This document shows positions 8,625 to 15,781 of a DNA stretch of 64,000 nucleotides, piece by piece. The notes beneath the pieces are model-generated. The model saw only the letters and a list, made by a program, of their open reading frames with translations. It made no database searches and was not told where the DNA came from. Source of the DNA: VRUE01 sp963728045 (GTDB lineage: Bacteria; Actinomycetota; Thermoleophilia; Solirubrobacterales; 70-9); the NCBI GenBank assembly GCA_963728045.1, contig CAVSIE010000004.1, positions 248,001 to 312,000 of the forward strand, written 5' to 3'. A program made the position numbers and the translations under genes. Each line of letters begins with the position of its first letter. Position 1 is the stretch's first letter.

Positions 8625-9596
8625 ATGAGCGACGACCAGAAGGCCCTCCTGCGGCTGCTTGCGCAGCGCGAAGAGGGCTACGAGGACATCGCGGCGCTGA
8701 TGGGGCTCAGCGTCGATGAGGTGCGGGCGCGCGTTAAGGGTGCGCTTGCGGAATTGAACGAGGGAGCTCCGGCTGCGAGGGACGAGAGCTCTCCGGCCGC
8801 GGGTCCTGTCGCTGCAGGGGACCAGGGTGCTCCGGCCGCGGGTCCTGACGTGGCTGTGGAGGAGCCTGCGGGCGGGGGCTCCGCCTCCGTTCTCGGCCCC
8901 TCCACATCCACGCCACCCGCGGAGAGAGCACCAGCTCCAGCCCAGCGAGCATCGTCAGCAGCACCGGCCTCGCCGAGACCGCCATCCCGCGCCAAGCCCC
9001 GCGTGGCGATGCCTAAAGATCGGCGGCGGTTGGTTGAGCTCATTGGTGGCGCTGTTGTTGTGATCCTTGTGTTGCTGTTTGCCACCGGGGCGATTGACAT
9101 TGGTGGTGGGGATGACTCGGATTCGGGGTCGGATGCGACGAGCGCCGCTAGCGATGTGGCGAAGGGCTCGACCAAACTGACCCAGGCGATTCTCCAGCCG
9201 GTCGATGGCGGCGACGCCAAAGGTCTCGCCGTGTTCGCCCGCTCGAAAGGCTCGGTCCTGCTGCTGCTCCAGGCCGAAAGCCTGGAGCCCGCCGGCAAAG
9301 GCCAGGCTTATGCGGTCTCGCTCTCCCGCTCGCCGACCGAGAGGATCCCGATTGCCATCACCAGGGTCCCGCAGTCCGGAACGATCGAAGCGCAATACCC
9401 GATCCCCGCCGAAGCGCTCGGCCTGCTGGCGAACGGCTTCGACCAGATGGAAGTCTCGCTTGTCTCCAACGCGGACCTCAAAGCGGCCCTTGCCGAAGCC
9501 GGCAAAGAGCAGAAAGCGCCCACCTACGAGGGCGAAGACGTCCTGCGCGGCGAAGTCACCGGACCGATCGTCAACGTCGCCAAAGAACAGAAATAA
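8625..9596 (+). CDS. Membrane protein: sigma-region-4-like HTH, linker, TM helix, RskA-like outer domain
   Basis: About 323 residues from the ATG at 8625 (a GTG at 8619 is also possible; neither has a strong ribosome-binding site). The N-terminus (residues about 3-48, with EGYEDIAALMGLSVDEVRARV) looks like the helix-turn-helix of sigma-70 region 4. An Ala/Pro-rich linker follows, then one membrane helix near residues 141-163 and an Asp/Ser-rich spacer. The C-terminal domain (AYAVSLSRSPTERIPIAI and on) resembles the extracytoplasmic part of anti-sigma-K (RskA) proteins. It may sense envelope state, but no partner sigma factor lies nearby. The linker contains a 25-bp fragment of the repeat found in rpsB. 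Confidence 0.75.
   Translation: MSDDQKALLRLLAQREEGYEDIAALMGLSVDEVRARVKGALAELNEGAPAARDESSPAAGPVAAGDQGAPAAGPDVAVEEPAGGGSASVLGPSTSTPPAERAPAPAQRASSAAPASPRPPSRAKPRVAMPKDRRRLVELIGGAVVVILVLLFATGAIDIGGGDDSDSGSDATSAASDVAKGSTKLTQAILQPVDGGDAKGLAVFARSKGSVLLLLQAESLEPAGKGQAYAVSLSRSPTERIPIAITRVPQSGTIEAQYPIPAEALGLLANGFDQMEVSLVSNADLKAALAEAGKEQKAPTYEGEDVLRGEVTGPIVNVAKEQK
8799..8823 (+). repeat. 25-bp fragment of the 86-bp palindromic repeat, in frame in a coding linker
   Basis: These 25 bases match exactly the reverse complement of one end of the repeat copy at 25804-25889. They encode AGPVAAGD, the same reading frame and peptide as in the rpsB tail. A further 10-bp match to the same end occurs about 50 bp downstream. 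Confidence 0.6.
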
Positions 9597-9630
9597 CTCC
9601 TCGCCTGATCTGGCCAGATCAGGCGAGGAG
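9597..9630. terminator. Perfect 34-bp palindrome between convergent genes (bidirectional terminator candidate)
   Basis: A perfect palindrome with 17-base half-sites centred on TGGCCA. It begins directly after the TAA at 9594-9596 and encodes the last codons and TGA of the convergent flavoenzyme gene. The symmetric stem suits termination in both directions, although T-runs are weak on both sides. Confidence 0.6.
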
Positions 9631-11259
9631 CTTGCCGGGGTTCATGATCCCGGCAGGATCGAGCTCGTTCTTGACCGCGCGCAGGATGTCGAGCCCGGTC
9701 CCCCCCACCTCCGCCTCCATGTAGGGGGCGTGGTCGCGGCCGACGGCGTGGTGGTGGGTGATCGTGCCGCCGCCGGCGACGATCGCCTCCGAGGCGGCTT
9801 GCTTGACGGCACGCCACTGCTCGATCTCCGCCCCCTTGCGCGAGCGCGCGATGAAGGTGAAGTAGAGCGAGGCGCCGTCGGCGTAGGCGTGAGAGAGGTG
9901 ACAGAAGACCAGGCCGGGCGTCCCCTGGGCCGCCAGCGAGGCGGAGATCGCATCGCCCACAGAGCGCCGTAGGTCGTTCAGCTTCGACCAGGTGTGCGAG
10001 GTCTCGAGGGTCTCGACCATCGCGCCCATGTCCATCAGCGTGTCGCGCAGGTAGGGGCCCTGGAAGCGTCCGTGCTCCCAGGATTGCCCCGCCGATCGAC
10101 CCAGGTAGGCGGCGCCACCGTCGCGCAGGGCGCGCGAGGCGAGGGCGCGGCGGCGGGCCACCGACTCCTCATCGCCCTCGATCCCGACCACGATCAGGCA
10201 GCCGCCGCGCTTGCCGCGCAGTCCCAGGTAGCCGCCGAAGAGCTTGCCGGTGACGCCGCGCGGGCCCGAGAGGGCAAGCGAGACACTGGTCTCCTCCTCA
10301 TCGGAGACGCGGATCACGTCCGGTAGCCCCGGGCCCTGCGCCATCGCCCGCACGATCTCGGCCCCGGCCTCGAAGCTCTCGGCGATCCAGGCCTCGTAGC
10401 GTCGCACGGCCGGCAGCGGGCGCACTCTGACCGTGACGTCGGGGATCACTCCGAGCACGCCCTCCGAGCCGATGACCAGCTCGCGCAGGGCCGGTCCGGC
10501 GGCTGTATGGGGGGTATCCAGCGTGCGCAGGTCGCCAGCCGGCGCGACCAGGCGCACTGAGTTGACCACGGAATCGAAGCGGCCGTAGCCGCTCGAGGCC
10601 TGACCGGCGGAGCGGGTCGCGGCGAAGCCCCCGATCGTCGCGTACTCATAAGACTGGGGGAAGTGCCCGAGCGTCACTCCCTGCGCCGCCAGCGCCGCTT
10701 CCGCCTCGGGGCCGCGTAGCCCGGCGCCGAGGCGTGCGGTCAGCGAGCGCCGGTCTACTTCGACCGCGCGCAGGCCGGCCAGGTCGAGGCTGACCAGCCG
10801 CTCGTGCGAGCCTCGCAGTGGCTCGACCCCGCCGACGACGCTGGTGCCGCCGCCATAGGGCGCCACTGCGACGCCTTCCGCCGCACACGCATGGAGGATG
10901 CGCCTCACCGCCTCGGCGTCGGCAGGCAGCAGCACGGCGTCGGGCGCCGCTTCCAGCCCGCCGCTGCGTAGACGGGCGAGATCCACGTAGCCACATCCGG
11001 TCGCGTGGCGGAGGCGATCCTCGGCCGAGCCGAAGATGCGATCCTCGCCCACCGCCTCGGTCAGAGCTGCCGGCAGCGGCGCCGGCGCGGGCAGCTCAAA
11101 GCTCTCCAGCTCCGCCGCTCGCGGCGAGGGCGCCAGCTCCCCGATCCGCTCGCGCAATGTCGCCAGCGCCTCGCCATCGAGCTCCGGGGAGACCGACGGG
11201 TCCCCCCACCCCCACCACTTCGAGTCGCGGCGGGGAAGTTGAGGCGCGTTATGCGTCAT
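9619..11259 (-). CDS. FAD-binding oxidase, alkyldihydroxyacetonephosphate-synthase-like
   Basis: A 546-residue flavoprotein of the vanillyl-alcohol-oxidase superfamily. The FAD/PCMH domain has the loop PYGGGTSVVGG and a GSEGVLGVIPDVTVRVRPLP segment. The C-terminal substrate domain ends with GGGTITHHHAVGRDHAPYM, the His-rich motif of alkyl-DHAP synthases, which form ether lipids by replacing an acyl group with an alkyl group. Many actinobacterial members are annotated only as FAD-linked oxidases and their substrate is uncertain. The ATG at 11259 (MTHNAPQLPRR) is preferred over the start at 11352, whose extra residues overlap the SRPBCC gene. Confidence 0.88.
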   Translation of the reverse strand: MTHNAPQLPRRDSKWWGWGDPSVSPELDGEALATLRERIGELAPSPRAAELESFELPAPAPLPAALTEAVGEDRIFGSAEDRLRHATGCGYVDLARLRSGGLEAAPDAVLLPADAEAVRRILHACAAEGVAVAPYGGGTSVVGGVEPLRGSHERLVSLDLAGLRAVEVDRRSLTARLGAGLRGPEAEAALAAQGVTLGHFPQSYEYATIGGFAATRSAGQASSGYGRFDSVVNSVRLVAPAGDLRTLDTPHTAAGPALRELVIGSEGVLGVIPDVTVRVRPLPAVRRYEAWIAESFEAGAEIVRAMAQGPGLPDVIRVSDEEETSVSLALSGPRGVTGKLFGGYLGLRGKRGGCLIVVGIEGDEESVARRRALASRALRDGGAAYLGRSAGQSWEHGRFQGPYLRDTLMDMGAMVETLETSHTWSKLNDLRRSVGDAISASLAAQGTPGLVFCHLSHAYADGASLYFTFIARSRKGAEIEQWRAVKQAASEAIVAGGGTITHHHAVGRDHAPYMEAEVGGTGLDILRAVKNELDPAGIMNPGKLLA

Positions 11260-11290
11260 ATCGGCGCAAAAGTCGACTCGACCATCTGCC

Positions 11291-11740
11291 TCAGCCCCCC
11301 AGCGCCCGCTCGACCCCGTCCAGGGCCTCTTCCAGCGTTTTTGCCTGCCCACGCCGCATCATCGGCGAGCCGAGCCTCGAAAGCCCACGGAGGGACTGGC
11401 TGGAGCGGAGCTCGACCGCGGTGCCGCTGCCGTCGGGGCGTAGCGCGATCTGGACGCTCGCGCCGCGCAGATGCCGGGCGAACGGCGTCCCCTCGACCTG
11501 CTGCTCCCAGGCATATCGCTCGCCCTCGACCGCCTCGAGACAGCGGAAATCGGCGCGCACGCCGCGCCCCTCGGCGGTTCCCAACACGTTGGTCCACTGG
11601 GCGCCGGCGCCACTCCCATCAACGCTCTCGACTCGTGCCGTCCGTGGCCACCAGCGCGGCAGGTTGTAGGGATCGGAGACCAGCGCCCAGACCTCCTCCG
11701 GCGGGACGGCGATCACCCGGCTGCGACTCGCGCGCGGCAC
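11291..11740 (-). CDS. SRPBCC / polyketide-cyclase-like lipid-binding protein
   Basis: A 149-residue START-like helix-grip protein. It opens with the typical SRVIAVPPEEVWALVSDPYNLPRWWP and has the late beta-strand and long C-terminal helix of the family. Such proteins bind hydrophobic ligands or act in polyketide modification. No ligand can be assigned. It sits between the flavoenzyme gene and ftsR on the same strand, 6 bp after ftsR ends, and may be co-transcribed with it. Confidence 0.85.
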   Translation of the reverse strand: MPRASRSRVIAVPPEEVWALVSDPYNLPRWWPRTARVESVDGSGAGAQWTNVLGTAEGRGVRADFRCLEAVEGERYAWEQQVEGTPFARHLRGASVQIALRPDGSGTAVELRSSQSLRGLSRLGSPMMRRGQAKTLEEALDGVERALGG

Positions 11741-11746
11741 GGGCGC

Positions 11747-12487
11747 TCAATCGCCCGCGAGCTGCCGCAGATCCCGCACCAGCAGCAGGTGCTTCAGGTG
11801 ACTGACCGTGGCGGCCAGGCTCTCCAGGCTCTCCAGCGCCTCTTTGCGCCGGTCCGGGTTGCGCGAGCGCAACGCCGGCCCGAGCATCGCTTCCAGCAGG
11901 TTGGCCTCGCGGTCGGCCGAGGAGCGGAAGATGCGCAGGTTGCGGGCGCCGACCCCAAAGCGGGAGAGCTCATTGGCGGCACGGACGATTTCCCGGTCCG
12001 TCTCGTCGTAGACGGTCTTTCCCTCGCGCTTCTCCGGTTGCACGATGCCGAAGTTCTCGAGCTCGGCGATCAGCTCCTCGCGAGCGCCGGTCTCTTCGAT
12101 CACCTCGTCGAGGGTGAGGTAGGCGCGCGAGGTGTTGACGAGGATCGCTCGCCGCACCGAGCCCCCGGAGGGGCGCCGGTCGGAGCCACCGCTGGGAACG
12201 ATGTCGCCACCCGACGCCAGCTCCTGGCGGATCACCCGCAGGGGCAGGAACTCGTCGCGCTGGAGGCGGAGGATCGTGCGCAGCCGTTCGACGTCTGACT
12301 GGCTGTAGAGCCGGTAGCCCCCGGCGGTGCGGCGCGGGGTGAGCAGCTTCTGGTCCTCGAGGTAGCGGATCTTCGATATCGAGACGTCGTCGAACTCGCT
12401 CTGCAGGATCTTGCAGACGGCGCCGATCGTCAGCGCCTTGCGTGGGCGCGAGTCGCGCTGGCGGGCCTGCTGCTCGGAGACTGCCAT
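11747..12487 (-). CDS. ftsR: MerR-family regulator, FtsR-like
   Basis: A 246-residue MerR-type protein. The N-terminal winged helix includes SISKIRYLEDQKLLTPRRTAGGYRLY, a long coiled-coil-like middle follows, and there is no metal-binding Cys cluster. It matches the Rv1828/Cg1631 (FtsR) type, reported to activate ftsZ in corynebacteria. In mycobacteria that gene lies next to garA, and the same pairing is seen here with 10 bp between the genes. The ATG at 12487 (MAVSEQQ) begins the conserved part. A role in cell division is inferred from the family. Confidence 0.85.
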   Translation of the reverse strand: MAVSEQQARQRDSRPRKALTIGAVCKILQSEFDDVSISKIRYLEDQKLLTPRRTAGGYRLYSQSDVERLRTILRLQRDEFLPLRVIRQELASGGDIVPSGGSDRRPSGGSVRRAILVNTSRAYLTLDEVIEETGAREELIAELENFGIVQPEKREGKTVYDETDREIVRAANELSRFGVGARNLRIFRSSADREANLLEAMLGPALRSRNPDRRKEALESLESLAATVSHLKHLLLVRDLRQLAGD

Positions 12488-12497
12488 CGCCGCGCCC

Positions 12498-12974
12498 CTA
12501 TTTCTCCAGGTAGCTGAGCTTGTACTTGCCGACCTGGATCTCATCGCCGTCGGCGAGCAGGTGGGACTCGATCCGGCGGCGGTTGACGTAGGTGCCGTTG
12601 AGCGAGCCGAGGTCGTCGATGTAGAGGCCGTCGCGGCGACGCACCAGCAAGGCGTGGTTGCGGGAGACGGTGACGTCGTCGAGGAAGACGCCGGCGTCGG
12701 GGCTGCGGCCGATGCTGACCCGCTCCTCGGTGATGGTGAAGCTCTCCCCCGCGCGGCCGCCGCCGGAGCGGATCACGAGGGCGGCGCCGCTGCGGGCCAC
12801 CGCCTCATCGATGTCGATCGGCTGCATCTCACCGGTGTCGTCGACGGTGTAGGTCATCGTCGTCGGCTCGTCGCTCTCGCCCTCGGCGGGCCCACCCAGG
12901 TAGGCGCCGCACTTCTGGCAGTAGTTGGCGCCCTCGGGGTTGACGAAGCCGCATTCGGGACAGTGGACGGCCAT
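12498..12974 (-). CDS. garA: Zinc-ribbon plus FHA-domain protein, GarA-like
   Basis: 158 residues. A zinc ribbon with C5, C8, C19 and C22 is followed by a short linker with the Thr pair T38-T39 (DEPTTMTYT). An FHA domain covers about residues 65-155 with VSIGRSPDAG, VTVSRNHA and GSLNGTYVN. The FHA part and the TT motif match mycobacterial GarA (Rv1827). GarA is phosphorylated on such a motif by PknB/PknG and then binds its own FHA domain, which switches its control of 2-oxoglutarate and glutamate enzymes. The zinc ribbon is an addition relative to M. tuberculosis GarA. Its neighbours ftsR and pgsA also match the mycobacterial region. Confidence 0.88.
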   Translation of the reverse strand: MAVHCPECGFVNPEGANYCQKCGAYLGGPAEGESDEPTTMTYTVDDTGEMQPIDIDEAVARSGAALVIRSGGGRAGESFTITEERVSIGRSPDAGVFLDDVTVSRNHALLVRRRDGLYIDDLGSLNGTYVNRRRIESHLLADGDEIQVGKYKLSYLEK

Positions 12975-12990
12975 CGGCTCGATCCTTCCG

Positions 12991-13260
12991 TCAGGCGGCG
13001 GGCTCGTCCTCGGGGGCGCCGGCCGCTTTGCCGGCGAGGATCTCGGTCAGGCGGCTGACGTCGTCGCCGGAGATCAGCGCTTCTCCACCCTCGCGTTTCT
13101 GGCGCAGGCGGTTGACCAGCTCGGCGCGCAGGATGTCGATCTTGCCGTGCAGGACGCGCCGCTTGTAGGAGATCTCGTTCTCCTCCTCGGTGAGCTTGTC
13201 GATCAGGTCCTTCAGTTCCTCGTCGCTGAGGGAACCGAGATCGGGAAAGGTGTCCTCCAT
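12991..13260 (-). CDS. rsiG: RsiG-like anti-sigma factor candidate with one c-di-GMP-binding motif
   Basis: An 89-residue, mostly helical protein. Residues 27-42 read E27-x3-S31-x2-R34-x3-H38-x3-D42. This matches the c-di-GMP-binding signature E-x3-S-x2-R-x3-Q-x3-D of RsiG, the anti-sigma factor of WhiG, with His for Gln. Streptomyces RsiG has two copies of the motif in one chain. A single-motif form that works as a homodimer has been described from Rubrobacter. The helix continues with DILRAELVNRLRQKREGG, followed by a short C-terminal helix. It lies 16 bp upstream of the garA-like gene on the same strand. Function is inferred from the motif. Confidence 0.75.
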   Translation of the reverse strand: MEDTFPDLGSLSDEELKDLIDKLTEEENEISYKRRVLHGKIDILRAELVNRLRQKREGGEALISGDDVSRLTEILAGKAAGAPEDEPAA

Positions 13261-13328
13261 GGCGCTCCTTGCTTGGGGTGTCCACCGGTCGGTGGGTCGC
13301 CGCCGATTATAGGTCGCTCAGCCAAAGG

Positions 13329-13345
13329 TTCAACCGAAGGTTGAA
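13329..13345 (-). terminator. Small hairpin at the 3' end of pgsA (weak terminator candidate)
   Basis: TTCAACC-GAA-GGTTGAA forms a 7-bp stem with a 3-base loop over the last pgsA codons. On the minus strand CC-TTT follows it, so the U-tract is short. It may attenuate read-through into the rsiG-garA-ftsR group. Confidence 0.3.
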
Positions 13346-13977
13346 GGTTTACGTGCAGCACGCACTTCGCGCAGGCCCGTGCGGGCGTAGAGCGCGGTGG
13401 CGACGAGGGCCAGGACGAGGCCGAGAATCAGCAGCGCCGCCGGGACCCAGCCGGCGAAGACCATCGCGAAGAAGATCCCTCCCATGATCGGGAAGACGGA
13501 GATCCGCCCCGGCCAGTTGACCGCCAGCTCGACCCCGTGCCGCAGCCCGTACTGGGCCAGGACCAGCATCGCCAGCTCGCGCGCGGCGAGCAGCGCCAGG
13601 GCCCAGCGGGGCAGCAGCTCGTAGTGCCAGCAGACGACCGCGCCGGCGAGGATCGTGAGGCGGTCGACGAAGGGATCGAGGATCGCCCCGAGGCGGCTGT
13701 ACTGACCGGTGACGCGGGCGAGGAGGCCGTCGAGGTAGTCGCCGGCGGCGATCAGCCAGAAGAGCGCGGCGGCGGCGGCGTCGCGCCCGTCGTCCGAGCT
13801 CAGGCCGAGATAGAGGAACAACGGGATCGCGGCGAGGCGCAGAAAGCCGACCAGGTTCGGCAGCGTCCACGGGTTAAGCGGCTCGCCCTCGAGCGTCTGG
13901 CGTGGCGGCGGGCCGCTGCGGTCGAGACCGAAGAGGCGGCGCAGCCGGCCGCGGCCGAAAGGCGCGCTCTCAGCCAT
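13330..13977 (-). CDS. pgsA: CDP-alcohol phosphatidyltransferase (PgsA-like)
   Basis: A 215-residue integral membrane enzyme. The full signature DG-x2-AR-x8-G-x3-D-x3-D is present, from DGLLAR to DPFVD, with several membrane helices after it. It probably transfers the phosphatidyl group from CDP-diacylglycerol to glycerol-3-phosphate or inositol phosphate, and the substrate cannot be told from the motif. The ATG at 13977 overlaps the proS stop region by 8 bases, indicating translational coupling. cdsA in this window would supply its substrate. Confidence 0.88.
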   Translation of the reverse strand: MAESAPFGRGRLRRLFGLDRSGPPPRQTLEGEPLNPWTLPNLVGFLRLAAIPLFLYLGLSSDDGRDAAAAALFWLIAAGDYLDGLLARVTGQYSRLGAILDPFVDRLTILAGAVVCWHYELLPRWALALLAARELAMLVLAQYGLRHGVELAVNWPGRISVFPIMGGIFFAMVFAGWVPAALLILGLVLALVATALYARTGLREVRAARKPSTFG

Positions 13978-15658
13978 CGGCGTCGTGGAGGAGCGACAGC
14001 GCGCGCTCGGCGGCCTCCCCCACGGGCAGCTCGTGCTCGGCGCCCGAGGCGCGCTCACCCGCCTCGACCACTCCCTTGGCGAGACCGCGGCGTCCGACCA
14101 CCAGCCGCAGCGGGCAGCCGAGCAGCTCGGCGTCGGTCAGCTTCTCGCCGGGCCCGGCGTCGCGATCGTCGTAGAGCACCTCGGCCCCGGCCTCGCGCAG
14201 CTCTTCATAGAGGCGATCGGCCGCGTCCCGCTCCTCCTCGCCGGCCTTGGCCAGCGAGACGAGCTGCACCTCCCAGGGGGCGATCGAGGACGGCCAGACG
14301 ATCCCGCGCTCGTCGGCACGCTGCTCGATCGAGGCGGCGACGATCCGGGCCGGGCCGACCCCGTAGCTGCCCATCACGATCGTCTGCTCCTTGCCCTCCT
14401 CGTCGAGGTAGGTGGCGCCGAGCGGCTCCGAGTAGCGGGTTCCAAGCTTGAAGATGTTGCCGATCTCGATCGCCGGCTCGATCTCGATCGCGCCGCCGCC
14501 GGGAGCGGTGTCGCCGGCCTCGACCGTGCGCACGTCCATCTCGTAGGCCTCGAAGTCGCGAGAAGGGTCGATGCCGCGCAGGTGGGTGTTCGGCTTGTTC
14601 GCGCCCGAGACGTAAGAGTCGCCGGTCAGCGCCGCGTCCCTGATGATCGGTAGGCCGCTTCCAACCGGGCCGAGGTAGCCGATGGGCCCGAGCTGAGCCT
14701 CGATCTCCTCGGTGCTCGCCTGGCGGAAGTCAGTTCCCATCCCGTTGCGCAGCTTGATCTCGTTGAGCCGGTGATCGCCGCGGAGCAGCACGAGAACCAC
14801 CCCGCGCCCCTCGACGACGATCGGCAGGGTCTTGATGAAGGCGCCGTGCGGGAGCCCGAGGTGGTCCGCGACCTCCTCGACTTTGGTCGAGCCGGGTGTA
14901 TCCACCTCCTCGGGGGCGTCGAGCGCCGGCGGCAGCTCGACCGGCTGCGCCTCTGCGCAGGCCACCTCGACGTTGGCGGCGTAGCCGGGGGCCAGCGCCA
15001 CCTCGTTCTCGCCCGCCGGGCAGGGCGCCATGAACTCATGGGCGCCGGAGCCGCCCATCATCCCTACGTCCGACTCGACCCGGTGCCAGCGCAGCCCGCA
15101 GCGGTCGAAGATGCGCTCGTAGGCGTCGCTCTGCAGCCGGTAGGAGCGCTCCAGGCCCTCCTCGTCGCGGTCGAAGGAGTAGGCGTCCTTCATCGTGAAC
15201 TCGCGCGTGCGGAGCACGCCCGCCCGCGGCCGCGGCTCGTCGCGCTCCTTGGTCTGCAGGTGGTAGAGCATCAGCGGCAGGTCGCGATAGGAGCGCACCT
15301 CCCGCGCCACGTGGTAGGTGAGGCACTCCTCGTGCGTCATCGCCAGCACCATCGGCGCGCCCTTGCGGTCCTCGAGCTTGAACAGCTCGTCGATCCCGTA
15401 GCGCCCTGTCTTCTCCCAGGCCTCGGCCGGCTGCAGCACCGGCATCAGCATCTCCTGACACCCGATCCCCTCCATCTCCTCGCGCAGGATCTGTTCCACC
15501 TTGCGATGCGCCCGCCACCCCGCGGGCAGATAAGTCCACAGCCCAGCACCAAGCTGGCGGATCAGCCCCGCCCGCACCATCAGCTTGTGAGACACGGCCT
15601 CAGCGTCCGCGGGCGCGTCCTTCAGCGTGGGGAGAAATGTCTGACTCAGTCGAGTCAC
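13970..15658 (-). CDS. proS: Prolyl-tRNA synthetase (bacterial type, with editing insertion)
   Basis: 562 residues, the usual size of the bacterial form. Class II motifs are visible: motif 1 around GLWTYLPAGWRAHRKVEQ, motif 2 with TREFTMKDAYSFDRD, and motif 3 with GSYGVGPARIVAA. The editing (INS) domain lies between motifs 2 and 3, roughly residues 225-385, and would remove misattached Ala. An anticodon-binding domain closes the protein. The copy of the 86-bp repeat upstream lies where a leader would be, but I found no T-box consensus. Confidence 0.97.
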   Translation of the reverse strand: MTRLSQTFLPTLKDAPADAEAVSHKLMVRAGLIRQLGAGLWTYLPAGWRAHRKVEQILREEMEGIGCQEMLMPVLQPAEAWEKTGRYGIDELFKLEDRKGAPMVLAMTHEECLTYHVAREVRSYRDLPLMLYHLQTKERDEPRPRAGVLRTREFTMKDAYSFDRDEEGLERSYRLQSDAYERIFDRCGLRWHRVESDVGMMGGSGAHEFMAPCPAGENEVALAPGYAANVEVACAEAQPVELPPALDAPEEVDTPGSTKVEEVADHLGLPHGAFIKTLPIVVEGRGVVLVLLRGDHRLNEIKLRNGMGTDFRQASTEEIEAQLGPIGYLGPVGSGLPIIRDAALTGDSYVSGANKPNTHLRGIDPSRDFEAYEMDVRTVEAGDTAPGGGAIEIEPAIEIGNIFKLGTRYSEPLGATYLDEEGKEQTIVMGSYGVGPARIVAASIEQRADERGIVWPSSIAPWEVQLVSLAKAGEEERDAADRLYEELREAGAEVLYDDRDAGPGEKLTDAELLGCPLRLVVGRRGLAKGVVEAGERASGAEHELPVGEAAERALSLLHDADG

Positions 15659-15683
15659 GCGTGAAACCTATCCGCCCCTCGCG

Positions 15684-15769
15684 GCGGGTGGCGCCGTAGG
15701 GGGTACCGCCCCTGAGGAAGCTTTAGCTACCGGAAGGGGCGGTGGGTCCCCTGCGGCGACAGGACCCGC
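15684..15769. repeat. 86-bp palindromic repeat element, intergenic copy (proS-ispG gap)
   Basis: The 86 bases match the copy at 25804-25889 with 5 mismatches and no gaps. The ends are imperfect inverted repeats (GCGGGTGGCGCC against GGCGACAGGACCCGC), with inner complementary CCGCCCC/GGGGCGG blocks around a central AAGCTTTAGCT. This copy lies 25 bp upstream of the proS start and 12 bp past the ispG stop. Confidence 0.8.
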
Positions 15770-15781
15770 CGCGCTGGGCGC

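Noticed and set aside
15659..15781. A T-box riboswitch before proS
   Set aside because: The GGCGGTACC-like string belongs to the palindromic repeat. No specifier loop or T-box consensus is seen.
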